A stretch of 64,000 nt of DNA from Sipunculus nudus (taxonomy: Eukaryota > Annelida > Sipuncula > Golfingiida > Sipunculidae). The position numbers and the translations under genes were made by a program. Where the stretch lies: positions 18,083,101 to 18,147,100 of the forward strand of contig CM049319.1 in the NCBI GenBank assembly GCA_026874595.1, read 5' to 3'. Below the pieces are notes generated by a model, which saw only the letters and a program-made list of their open reading frames with translations, had not been told where the DNA came from and searched no databases. Of this stretch, positions 53,771 to 64,000 are shown in pieces; the first letter of the stretch is position 1, and every line of letters begins with the position of its first letter.

Positions 53771-54857
53771 TGTAAAGTTCATACATACAATAAGCAAGTA
53801 AGTGCTACCTGCGCAATATAAAATCCCATGATTACTATAACTATTATTTTATCATTATTTTTATACTATTCAATTTCAATTCCATGTGCATAAAATGTGA
53901 ATATTAATGACCATAGAGCGGGAGCGTCAGACAAGTAGGAGTAGTGTCATTATAGAACAGGATTGAATGGGAAAATTCAGGTAATAATATTATTTGTGAC
54001 AATCATGCATGTAACCATACATAGTAAGTAGCAGCCAGGGAATACCATAAGTTTATTTTTCCCACAGTACGGGTGCGGGGGGATTAGTCATCAAGGAGCG
54101 CACTATCATAGGCCGGGCGACCCCGCCGGTCACGAGCCGGATTAATTAGATACGATAGAGCGCTAGGGAGCTGTGGTAGCAGATCCCGATAGATACCCCT
54201 AGCTAGGTCTCAACACAGCACCGGGGGTTATGCCACGGCTGGTTAGGTAACACAGATACGATAGCCAGGTGCGAATCAATCCACGGCCCACAATCAGCTG
54301 GGCTGACATGGCAGTGTTTACACACCTGTGCTACGCGCCAAGAGCACCCCCCGGTAAGCCTACGATAGTACGATACCCCTGGCTGATTTAGATAGTGGTG
54401 TCAATGCCGGCTCAGACTAATTAATCTTGTGCCGGCCCTCAATGTAAAGGCGGGGGGTAGCCAGGTAATAGGGTAGCTGTTAGTGGCCAGTATTTACGGC
54501 CAATAGGAACTCAAATCAGTCAGGATGGGTGGAGTTAGATAATGAATGACATCAGCGAAAATGGGTAAAAAGGGGTAGAGAGTAGGAACCGGCAGATTTT
54601 GGGCTACTGAACTGGGATCGCCTAAAGAGAGATCTTCCGACGTGCATGCGGGGAAGCTCTCTCGATCTTTTCAGTTCCGACCGAGAGAAATTAACCAGCT
54701 GTAAAGTTAGCTTACTGTTAGCAATCGTCACGACGCTTCCGCAAGGTCACATCGCTGTACATTCTTGGATTACCGTAATAAATTCAACGGGTGAAATTTA
54801 CAACAGTGTTGTTCTGCTCTCTGCAATGGACTGGCCCGAATCCTGACATCCTTTACA
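53771..54857 (+). repeat. 3' LTR of second gypsy element
   Basis: It is preceded by the purine tract GATAGGGGGGGCATG and followed by CAAT. It differs from the 5' LTR at about 17 positions, including one G in a homopolymer. Confidence 0.93.
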
Positions 54858-55047
54858 CAATGTCAGTTCTGTCCTATGTTCAATATGGCCATCACAGTGA
54901 AAGCATTAATTTTCTTTCACACACAGCATTCCAAAGAGAATTGGATAGATCTTTCCCCACATCATAGGGATAATTAGTGCCTTTGTTAGCATCAACCCTA
55001 TTAAATTAACAACCTGTTCAGTGCTAGGAATTAGTTAAAAAACTTAC

Positions 55048-55113
55048 CCTCGGATGACAGTGCCTATCCAACATAGGTTTAAGCAGCAATATATGCATAC
55101 CAACATTGCCAGT
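55048..55113 (-). pseudogene. Second copy of host exon 2, out of order
   Basis: The copy keeps the same 66-bp length, GTAAGT donor and TTAATTAG acceptor as 37391-37456. It is open in the same frame, with one amino-acid change (His to Leu). It lies upstream, in gene orientation, of both candidate first exons, so it is displaced from normal exon order. It sits in a second copy of 37125-39390. It could be an unused relic, an alternative cassette for transcripts starting further right, or the other haplotype of exon 2. Confidence 0.5.
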
Positions 55114-55408
55114 CTAATTAAGTGTATAACATGAGTAAGTAATAAAATATTGTTAAGAACTACTAACTACTTTGTGCAGACTGGTGATGTTTACTCTTAA
55201 TAAACATTATGTCAATCCTTGTGGTACTAAATCTGCTGCATGGTAACATTGGAAATGATTCATGTGCAATGGCAAGCTTAAGTTACCTCCATTTATCTGT
55301 CTTTGAACATAGTATTACAAAACAGGTTAATATATCTTATTATTCAATGAAATCATGTTATAGTATGTTATATTGGATTGATGATATAAATGCTTTGATA
55401 GCTTAACC

Positions 55409-57056
55409 TTGTACACAACATTTTGTGTACCACTGAGTAGTGGTGAGATTTATTGGCCTGAGATTATGACTGTCAAAAAAGATTTAATAGCTTTATCCTG
55501 TTCACAACAGTTTTGTGTACCACACAGTGGTAATGTGATGTATTGGCCTGAGATAATGAGTGTCCACAAAGCTTAAATAGCTTTTTCTTGTACACAACAC
55601 TGTTTTGTGTTCCATACAGTGGTAGTGTGATGCATTGGCCTGAGATTATGAGTGTCAACAAAGCTTTAATAGCTTTATCTTGTACATAAAAGTTTTGTGT
55701 ACCACTCAGAGGTAGTGTGATGTATTGGCCTGAGAATAGGAGTTTTTCACAAAGCTTAAATAGCTTTTTCTTGTACACAACACTGTTTTGTGTTCCACAC
55801 AGTGGTAGTGTGATGTATTGGCCTGAGATTATAACAGTCAACAAAAGCTTTAATAGCTTTATCTTGTACACAACACTGTTTTGTGTTTTCCACACAGTGG
55901 AAGTGTGATGTGTTGGCCTGAGAATAGGAGTTTTCCACAAAGCTTAGATATAGCTTTATCTTGTACACAACACTGTTTTGTGTTCCACACAGTGGTAGTG
56001 TGATGTATTGGCCAGAGATTATGATGGTCAGCAAAGCTTTAATAGTTTTATCTTGTACACAACAGTGTTTTGTGTACCACACAGTGGTAGTGTGATGTAT
56101 TGGTCGAGATTATGAGTGTTGACAAAGATTTAATAGCTTAAAAATTTATCTTGTACACAACAGTTTTGTGTACCACTCAGAGGTAGTGTGATGTATTGGC
56201 CTGAGATTATGACTGTCAACAAGCTTTAATAGCTTTATCTTCTACACAACACTGTTATGTGTACAACACAGTGGCAGTGTGATGGATTGGCCTGAGATTA
56301 TGACGGTCAACAAAGCTTAAATAGCTTTTTCTTGTACACAACAGTGTTTTGTGTACCACACAGTGGTAGTGTGATGTATTAGCCTGAAATTATGACGGTC
56401 AACAAAGCTTTAATAGCTTTATCTTGTACACAACAGTGTTTTGTGTACCACACAGTGGTATTATAATGTATTGGCCTGAGATTATGAGTGTTGACAAAGC
56501 TTTAATAGTTTTATCTTGTACACAACAGTGTTTTGTGTACCACACAGTGGTAGTGTGATGTATTGGCCAGAGATTATGAGTGTTGACAAAGATTTAATAG
56601 CTTTATCTTGTACACAACAGTTTTGTGTACCACTCAAGAGATAGTGTGATGTATTGGCCTGAGATTATGACTGTCAACAAAGCTTTAATAGCTTTATCTT
56701 GTACACAACAGTTTTGTGTACCATACAGTGGTAGTGTGATGTATTGGCCTGAGATTAAGATTGTCCACACAGTTTTGATAGCTTGTCTTGTACACAACAG
56801 TGAGTCTGTTTTGTAAACCACACAGTGGTAGTGTGATGTATTGGCCTGAGATTATGAGGATCCACAAAGCTTAAATAGCTTTATCTTGTACAAAACTGTT
56901 TGTGTACCACTCAGTGGTTGTGTGATGTATTGGCCTGAGATTATGAGTGTCAGCAAAGTTTTGATAGATTTATTTTGTACGAAACAGTGTAGTTTGATGT
57001 ATTGGCCTGAGGTTATGAGTGTAGACAATATTTGATAGCTTCATCTTGTACACAGT
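55409..57056. repeat. Tandem array B, ~90-bp unit, about 18 copies
   Basis: It uses the same unit as array A. Early units align one to one with array A, while later units differ in order and content, showing unit gain or loss since duplication. The last units (about 56930-57056) are diverged. Confidence 0.95.
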
Positions 57057-57059
57057 ATT

Positions 57060-58850
57060 GGTGGTGCCAACTACAATTGCTTTCATGTGGCTATTATAAT
57101 TCCATATAAATTCGATGTATGTATTTCATGATCGATTTGAGATATTGACTTGAAGTGTTTACATATCTGAGGATCACTGACAGATCATCTACTTAACACT
57201 GCTGGTACCACCCTACAGTTTATTTAACATCCTTGTCACTGTTTTAGATCATAGCTGCATGTTAATTCAGGATGGTTTGATCTCTCATCCTGAAATATTG
57301 TATTTATTTGCAAAATTAGATGACTTTATCATGACTCAAGACTGGTGCTGCCACTTATAATGTTTTGTATCATTTGCATGTGTCATATTTTAATTTAAAA
57401 TGTTTGAATTTTCCTGATCATTTTGATGTTTGTACCTGAAGTTTGAATGCATTGTTTTGTTCATTTGTTGTGTTTTAATTTTATAAAAAAAAGGTAAAAA
57501 AAATTAAAATAACATTCAAATTGCTATGAAAAAAGGTTCTTTGCTTTTCAGAAATATTTGTTTTAAATTTGCTATTTATTGAGGTGTACTTGTCATCTTG
57601 TATATATGTACCTGTGTCACATGTTTTGTACAATTAGACAGTTCACACATTTTGTAGTATTGTTCTAATGACAACATACAGATGTAGATGATACATACAG
57701 TCCTGTTGTATAAAAGAGGCATATGGAAAAAAAAATACTTTTGTATTCTTTGGTGCCTTTGTTTGAAAAAAAAAATAGCGAAAAAAATTGGTGTTCACTT
57801 CGTCTCCCCTCCCATGTGGGAGAGATGCATATGGTGTTTGTCTGTTTTTCTAAAGAATTCAAAAACACAGTTGTCTTGTTTAATGAAATTTGACATTTGA
57901 ATTGTTTTACATGTATCTAAGATGGATTCGATTACCAGTGACCTTGACCTTCAGGGTCATATAAAAAAGTGTAGACCTCCAAATTGCATCTGCCAAAATA
58001 GAGGTTTACAGTACTGTTTTCACGTGATATGTACTACCACAGTGGGGGTAAGAGAATGCCTACGAGACCCTTAGACTGATCTTATCAAAACCCATCACAT
58101 TTATGGGGTTACAGGTCGACTGGTGCCTGACAAAGTCTGGTGGCGTCATCTGCAATCCTTTTTGTGCGTTATTGACCACAGCATATATATCAGGAGTGGT
58201 TCAATGTATTGGGGTGTAACTGTGTAGATCTTGGATATTCCTCCATCTCGTGCTCAAGACTGGTGGTGCCATCTGTAATTATATTTGTGTGGCATCAGTA
58301 CATGTGCCCATCCGTCCATTTGCTTTGGATAAAAATTGCTCATATCTCAGGAGTGATTCAATGTATTGGTCTAAAATTAGGAATTTCCACCAATCTTGTC
58401 TTCTTGTAGACCAGACAGGTGGCACCACCTACCTTCCCTTTTTGTGGAACACATGCCCTTTTCTCAGGAGCTGTTTGCTGGATTGAACTGAAATGGGCAT
58501 ATCCTTAGATCTTAGATACCTATAATCACATCATCTGCAATTGTTTTCCCATGGCATCTGTTGATCTGTTTGCTTTGGGTAAAAATTGCTCATATCTCAG
58601 TAGTTGATGGATGTATCAGCCTAAAATTTTGTATTTTGTATGTTTATATGCCTATATTTGATGTAGACCAGACAGGTGGTGCCCCCTGCCATTACATTTT
58701 TGGAGATTGCATCAATGTACTTTTCTCAGTGGTGATTTGGTGTCTCGGCCTGAAATTTAGCATTTTATACGTAAAAATAATTTAAGTTCAGATTTAAAAG
58801 AGTCCTCTTTCTTTGATGTAGGTTAAGTGTGTACTGATTTGAAGGTTGTG
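57060..58850. repeat. Diverged tandem repeat of the GGTGGCGCCACC family
   Basis: About seven old units carry 'gactggtg(g/c)tgcca', 'ctcatatctcag.agtgat' and 'cctgaaat' near 57060, 57340, 58140, 58260, 58420 and 58675. They are related to 44280-44760. No coding sequence was found. Confidence 0.65.
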
Positions 58851-59985
58851 TTTGGCAGAATGAATAGGGTTGTTTATCATGATTGCATTTTGTTGTGTTG
58901 ATACTATTTTAATTTTTTTTTGGGGGGGGGGGGGGGGGTTGGCTGAATTGATTTTGTTGTGTTTATTCTGATGGAAGTTTGTGTTTATGCTTTTGGAATT
59001 TTGTTGTGTTTTATATAATGAAATGTTGTTGTGTTCATGCAGATTGAACTTTGTTATGTTGATGCTATTTGATTTTATTGGGTTTTGGCTGAATGGATTT
59101 TGTTGTGTTTATTCTAATGAAGTTTTTGTTTATGCTTTTGGAATTTTTATGTTGATGCTATTTGATTTTATTGGGTTTTGGCTGAATGAACTTTGTTATG
59201 TTGATGCTATTTGTTTTTATTTGGTTTTGGCTGAATGGATTTTGTTGTGTTAATTCTGATGGAAGTTTGTGTTAATGCTTTTGGAATTTTGTTGTGTTTT
59301 ATATAATGAAATGTTGTTGTGTTTATGCTGATTGAACTTTGTTGTTGATGCTGACTGACTTTTGTTGTTAATGCTGTTTGGCTTTTTATTTTTTTTTAGA
59401 TGGATAAAAATTTTTTGTGTTTAGGCTGATGGAATATGGTTGTATTTATGCAGATTGAACTTGTTTTGTTGATGTTTGTGTTTGTTGTGTGTGGGCTGAA
59501 TGAATGTTGTTGTGTTTTATCTAATGAAATATTGTGGTTTTGCTCAACAAATTTTGTTGCTGAGACTGATTGGTTTTCGTTCTGTTTAAGCTGATTGAAT
59601 TTTATTGATTTTAGACAAATGAAATTTTGTTGTGTTTATTTTGATGGAATTTTGTTGTGTTTAGGGTGATGTAAAATGGTTGTATTAATGAAGATTGAAC
59701 TTTGTTTTGTTAATGTTCTTGTTTGTTGTGTGTGGGCTGAATGAATGTTGTTGTGTTTTATCTAATGAAATATATTTGTGTTTATGCTGATTGAACTTTG
59801 TTGTTGATGCTGATTGACTTTTGTTGTTATTGCTGTTTGAATTTTGTTGATTTTAGACATGAAATTTTGTTATGTTTTTTTTATTGAATTTTATTGTGTT
59901 TAGACAAATTGATTTTTTTTTGTGTTTGGGTAAAGGGAATATTGTTGTATTTCCTCAGATTGACCTTTGTTATGTTGAGGCTAAT
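58851..59985. repeat. T/G-rich degenerate repeat
   Basis: Repeated TTTTGTTGTGTTTATGCTGA and GATTGAACTTTGTTG phrases are strongly strand-asymmetric (T and G on plus). A G run lies at 58921-58938. The ORF at 58981-59253 is a by-product. Confidence 0.8.
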
Positions 59986-59990
59986 TTAAC

Positions 59991-60694
59991 ATGATCATAA
60001 CTTATTGCTATGACACACAGAAAGACTGGGATGAAGGAATCCACCTATTGTTGTTTGCTGTCAGAGAATCCTTTCAAGAATCCTTGGGTTTCAGTCCCTT
60101 TGAACTGGTTTTTGGACACTCTGTTCGCGGACCATTGAAACTGCTTAAAGAAAAACTCTGGTGTGAAAATCCTGATTCTCTTAGTTTACTGCAGTATGTC
60201 GCAGACTTTGCACTAAACTACACAATGCTTGTGAGATTGCAAAGTCAAATCTAAAATCTGCACAAAGTAAAATGAAAACAAAGTATGACAAGCACGCTGT
60301 AAGTAGGATGTTTGAGCCTGGTGAAAATTTCCTTGCCTTACTTCCCATCCCTGGCAGAACTCTGCAAACTAGGTATTTTGGTCCTTACATTGTTGACAAG
60401 AAAGTCAGTAATTTAAATTACATACTGTTGACACCAGATAGACGTAAGAAGAAGCAACTGTGCCATGTTAACATGTTGAAACCATATTATGAAAGAAATA
60501 GCACATCAGTTGTTGTACAAAATGTTACTGCCGTTAATTGTGTAAACACTGACCCTGACCCAGTTAAAGTAGATACTGATTGTAAGTGTGATGGAGACAT
60601 TCAGTGTGGTACAGTACCATTAAAAAACACAGACGTGCTTAAAAACCTGGATGCAAACTGTCACACCTTACCGCACAACAACAACAAGACCTAA
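59991..60694 (+). pseudogene. Integrase C-terminal remnant of Gmr1-like element
   Basis: The first frame (59991-60254) reads DWDEGIHLLLFAVRES and LGFSPFELVFGH, typical of the end of an integrase core. A frameshift near 60230 leads into a second frame (to 60694) with a GPY-type module (RYFGPYIV ... HVNMLKPYY) and an Asp/Asn-rich linker that would lead into RT. Confidence 0.8.
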
Positions 60695-60712
60695 AGAACC
60701 TGCTGCGGAATT

Positions 60713-61357
60713 ATGAACATTTGTTTAGTATGTGACATTCCAACACGAACTAACATGTTGTGCATGACGTCGTTGTTGGTGAGGCAAGCACAGTTAAGCA
60801 CAGTTAAGCAACATCCATATAGACTGAATCCAGAAAAGCAAAGGTATCAACAGGATGAGATTCAATATTTGCTGGACAATGATTTTATTGAACCTAGTAA
60901 CAGTAACTGGAGTTCACCATGTATTCTTGTGCCAAAACCTGATGGAAATTACCGTATGTGCACAGATTATCGAAAACTTAACTCTGTCATCAAGACTGAC
61001 ACGTTCCCCATTCCAAGTATTAATAATTGTATTGATAGAGTAGGTAGCTCCAGATATGTCTCCAAGTTTGACTTGCTAAAAGGATTCTGGCAAGTTTCGT
61101 TGACAGAACGAGCAAAAGAAGTGTCCGCATTTGTGATGCTGCAAGGACTGTACCAGTATAAAGTTATGCTGTTTGGCATGAAGAACTCACCAGCCACGTT
61201 CCAGCGCCTCATCCATATGGTTGTCAAGGACATTCAGGGCTGTGACGCATATATTGATGACCTCATCGTGTACAGCGACACCTGGGAGAAACATCTGCAA
61301 ATTCTTCGCAACCTCTTCGAAAGATTCGGTGAAGCACGTCTGACCATCAACTTATAG
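60713..61357 (+). pseudogene. Reverse transcriptase remnant of Gmr1-like element
   Basis: Visible landmarks are a linker with IPTRTN, then KQHPYRLNPEKQ, FIEPSNSNWSSPC, a TDYRKLN block and YIDD at 61250-61261. Frames change near 60735 and near 61353, where the frame stops. The first codon listed is just the frame start after a break. Confidence 0.85.
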
Positions 61358-61392
61358 TAAAATCTGATTTTTGTCATGCACAAGTAACATTT

Positions 61393-62056
61393 TTGGGTCA
61401 TATTGTAGGGCAATGTCAGTTAAAACCTGTTGATGCTAAGATAAGTGCTATTTCTGCATTTCCTAGACCAGAAAACAAAAAGCAAATAATGCGTTTTCTT
61501 GGTATGGTTGGATACTACAGGAAGTTTTGTCCAAATTTTTCTGCTGTAGCTGAACCTTTGACTAATTTGTTAAAGAAGAAACAAAAGTTTGTATGGAGTG
61601 TTCAGTGTGAAAGTGCATTTCAGAATTTGAAAGCAATTCCACAAAGTTCACCAGTTTTAGCAGCTCCAGACTTTTCTGTACCTTTTAAGTTAGCTGTAAA
61701 TGCTAGTGATACTGCTGCTGGTGCTGTGTTGTAACAAGAAGGCAATGATGGCATAGATCATCCAATTTGTTATTTCTCAAGAAAGTTTTATGCAAATCAG
61801 AAAAACTACTCCACTATTGAAAAAAAAATGTTTGGCTTTAATTTTGGCGTTGCAACATTTTGAAGTTTGTTACTTCATCAGTCAGGCCTATCATTGTCTT
61901 CATGATCACAATCCCCTCACGTTCATGAACAAGTTGAAGTGTAAAAATCAAAGATTGTTGAGATGGAGTTTGTTCTTTCAGGATTACAATCTTGATATTG
62001 TACACATTATAGGGAAAGATAATGTACTTGCTGTTTGCTTATGGAGATATTTATGA
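61393..62056 (+). pseudogene. RT thumb and RNase H remnant of Gmr1-like element
   Basis: GHIVGQ, FLGMVGYYRKF and an RNase H start with NASDTAAGAVL (the usual Asp before Ala-Ser replaced by Asn) end at TAA 61732-61734. After a further frame change in an A run near 61815 it continues with ALQHFE, HDHNPLTF and GKDNVLAVCL, the end of RNase H. It is clearly non-functional. Confidence 0.8.
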
Positions 62057-62172
62057 AATGTTGTAAACAGGATGTTTATGTGATGTGTAAATAAGATGAT
62101 TTATTAGATGTTGTAAAATATTAGTGATTGTGATCGTAAAAAGAAAGTTTTCTGTGAAAAATTTCTTTTTTT

Positions 62173-62189
62173 ATTACAGGAGGGGGGAG
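62173..62189 (+). promoter_or_regulatory. Polypurine tract of Gmr1-like element
   Basis: ACAGGAGGGGGGAG lies immediately before the LTR start TGTTACAGG. Confidence 0.7.
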
Positions 62190-62873
62190 TGTTACAGGTG
62201 CTCTATTATGTGACACGGGCGTAACTCGTGTTGTTGTTACATTTTATGTTTAATTCATACTGGTTGAACTCTCGTTATCATGTGGGCCTTGAGCTTTCAC
62301 GCTTGGTTGTGGGTCACGTGATGAGCCTGGTATGTGTAGATACACAGCGATGTCTTTCTAGAGATTTCCTGAAACGCGTGTTTACTGTGGAGAAGGGTCC
62401 TTATAGACTGTTCGAGAAGCAGAAAATTCCCGGCTAGGGGTGTGAAGGTATATAAGGGGCTGTTGTTTAGAACCAGGTGGCAGACAGCAGAGCAGATACC
62501 AGTGGACGCAGTAGCGTGTGTCTGATTCTAAGACCCTATCGGATGAATGCGGCAATTATACATTTTCAAAGATTTTCTCCTTGATTTTATACATTTGGAC
62601 TTCAGTTTACTTTCTGTGTTGTTGCAAGAACTTTCCACTGGACTGTCATTCTCCGAGAGTTTACATTCAAAGGACTTATGTTGGTGACAGTGTTGGTATC
62701 GAGGTACTGTACCATTATCTTTCTGTGTGATTGGATTGACTTGTTGCTATAACGCTGTTTTACTATATAATTGTATTGATTTAGTGTATTGTATTGTTAG
62801 GGTTGTATTTTAACAAAAAACCACTGACTTCTTTATTCATTCCCCTAGACATTTCCAGCTTCCATGTGTTACA
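62190..62873 (+). repeat. 3' LTR of Gmr1-like element
   Basis: It starts TGTTACAGGTGCTC. The end is placed at GTGTTACA by the terminal pattern only, because no second LTR exists for comparison. A strong TATATAAGGGG box near 62450 marks the U3/R border. Confidence 0.7.
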
Positions 62874-63640
62874 GAATCTGATTTTTTTTTATCTCTGTTA
62901 CAGAATTTGTGTTCATCACGCATACATAATCTGTTTATATTAGGTTCCGTAACACAGTATCAACACTGTTCACCAAAACATACATTCCATCAAGCTGCTA
63001 ACTACTACAAAGACAGGCACATGCGCCAGGCTGAGGTCAGCGGTGTCATCTGCACAAGTGGCTGTGGCCTGGACAAACTTGTCTTTATTATGTATCATGT
63101 GATATGTCCATACCACCCTAGGGTCTCAAGTTATGGATTCACACATGTGTACATTACTACTTGGTAAAACAATCATGAAAATATTTTACAAGTACATATG
63201 TCTTTATAGTATATAATAATCTTCACAAATTGTCAAGTCAGTTATAATCATTTTACAATTCAGTATACATGCTACTGTATGACTAACCTGGACTGCATTA
63301 CCCTATGTAGGGAAGACAAGGGGTGACCAGCATATGATGTACTTACTATATGATATATGATATAGTCTGGTATGGCTGTCCAGATGGCTTGACCTGAATA
63401 TCTTTAGGTCCAGGGGCATGGTATACCACCCCTTTTGTTTGAGCTGATAAAAATAATAAAGACTTTACACAACTGTATTTTTAGCGAACATGTGAGCTTA
63501 TGCGATGGCGCAGTGTCATCCATCAGCCGTCCGATGTCCAGGGCTGGCTTTCCGCCATCCATGGCTGTAAGTCTGAAACCGTCGGAGCTAGCAGCTCCAA
63601 ATTGCATGTAAGAATTAGTCACATGTGAAACTTGGTGCCC
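62874..63640. other. Right flank, nothing established
   Basis: A plus-strand 86-codon ORF (62907-63167) follows an acceptor-like TTTTTTATCTCTGTTACAG, but no good donor closes an exon. It is left unassigned. Confidence 0.35.
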
Positions 63641-64000
63641 TGCAGCTTATTATTGGGTAACTGCATTAATTTAGATTTTATAGAGAAAAAGCTTACAACC
63701 TTTAAAAATCTTCTTCTCTGAAACTGTCCAGCCAAATTGTCCAATATTTCACAGAAATGATCCCTGGAACAATCTCTTTCAAATTTGTTCAAATGGTTCC
63801 AGTTCGGAGATTTTTGGCCGAGTTACAGGAGGTTGAAATTAGTGTGCAAAAAAGCACACTAAAATTAAAATCTCAGAAACGGCTTGAGCTATAATCACCA
63901 AATTTTATACCAATTGTCACCCCTGACTTAAAGTTATAACTTTACAACGGATATATCCTATAAAACAATAGGATGGGTTTACGCTCGCCACTTGATTTCA
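63640..64000 (-). repeat. Inverted copy of the 22.7-23.5 kb repeat family
   Basis: Read on the minus strand, 'atcatttctgtgaaatattg' and 'cctgtaactcggcc' match phrases at 22975-23000 and 22905-22920. The copy continues beyond the window. Confidence 0.7.

Larger units (their letters stand above)
47079..54857 (+). mobile_element. Second Ty3/gypsy element with broken gag-pol and env-like remnant
   Basis: LTRs of 1088 and 1087 bp with TGTAAA...TTTACA ends are flanked by CAAT (47075-47078 and 54858-54861). The unoccupied paralogue at 37201-37204 confirms the borders. I count about 17 differences between the LTRs (roughly 1.6 percent), so it is older than the element at 5496. The body has gag-pol with several stops and one frameshift, then two overlapping short frames, the second with a C-terminal membrane segment. 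The coding part is GC-rich relative to its flanks. Confidence 0.93.
54858..57060. repeat. Large duplicated segment, copy B (right part)
   Basis: It continues the copy begun at 46998-47078 after the LTR element and carries the second host exon 2 copy. It extends past the point where copy A is truncated. Confidence 0.9.
59988..62873 (+). mobile_element. 5'-truncated Gmr1-like gypsy element (integrase before RT) with 3' LTR
   Basis: The remnant order is integrase C-terminal part, RT, RNase H, polypurine tract, LTR. In standard Ty3/gypsy the integrase follows RNase H; here it precedes RT, as described for Gmr1-like elements. The 5' LTR, gag, protease and most of integrase are missing: the sequence begins abruptly after the T/G-rich repeat. 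Multiple stops and frameshifts show long inactivity. Confidence 0.82.

Noticed and set aside
55473-55940. 155-codon minus-strand ORF and many similar ORFs at 37.8-39.4 and 55.4-56.9 kb
   Set aside because: They run through the 90-bp array on both strands only because the period is a multiple of three.
62907-63167. Plus-strand 86-codon ORF as a host exon
   Set aside because: It has an acceptor-like site but no credible donor, and no partner exon was found.
1-64000. tRNA, rRNA or prokaryotic operon features
   Set aside because: No cloverleaf, rRNA core sequence or clustered bacterial-type genes were seen. All long frames belong to retroelements.

Overview
The window is eukaryotic DNA: AT-rich, intron-like and crowded with repeats. 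It holds four autonomous-type retrotransposon bodies, a solo LTR and several satellites. The mix of Ty3/gypsy elements, a DIRS-like element, dispersed GGTGGCGCCACC repeats and repeat ends reading AGCTCAG...CTGAGCTAAAA suggests a marine invertebrate, most likely a bivalve mollusc. That host call is inference only.

Host gene. I could assemble one gene by eye on the minus strand. It consists of small exons at 39995-40012, 37391-37456, 34320-34365, 33509-33595, 26946-27077, 26149-26307, 5306-5414, 4433-4474 and 2525-2575. Each internal exon has AG and GT borders, each is open in one frame, and the intron phases agree at every junction (0,0,1,1,1,1,2,2). The product would be about 237 residues. 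I do not recognise it. The first exon is the least certain. Three parts of the gene are duplicated in the window. A second copy of the 109-bp exon (15858-15966) has lost its acceptor AG. The 66-bp exon recurs at 55048-55113. The putative promoter and first exon recur at 46171-46997.

Layout. 1-5495: gene 3' part and old dispersed repeats. 5496-15073: young Ty3/gypsy element with an intact 1715-codon Gag-Pol, inserted 81 bp from the live acceptor of the 109-bp exon. 15074-17315: duplicated exon segment and dispersed repeats. 17316-22566: GC-rich DIRS-like element with inverted termini and an internal complementary region. 22567-37124: large introns with tandem and dispersed repeats and five coding exons. 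37125-39390: coding exon and an 18-copy array of about 90 bp. 39391-46997: two copies of the promoter/first-exon block, 258-bp direct repeats, satellites and a solo LTR. 46998-57060: second copy of the 37125-39390 segment, interrupted by a second Ty3/gypsy element (47079-54857) with broken gag-pol and an envelope-like fragment. 57060-59985: diverged repeats. 59990-62873: 5'-truncated gypsy-related pseudogene whose integrase precedes reverse transcriptase (Gmr1-like order), followed by its 3' LTR. 62874-64000: little recognisable apart from an inverted repeat family.

Both complete LTR insertions have a paralogous copy of their target site without the insertion inside this same window. This fixes their ends and target duplications. 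It also raises the possibility that the paired segments are uncollapsed haplotypes placed in tandem by the assembler.
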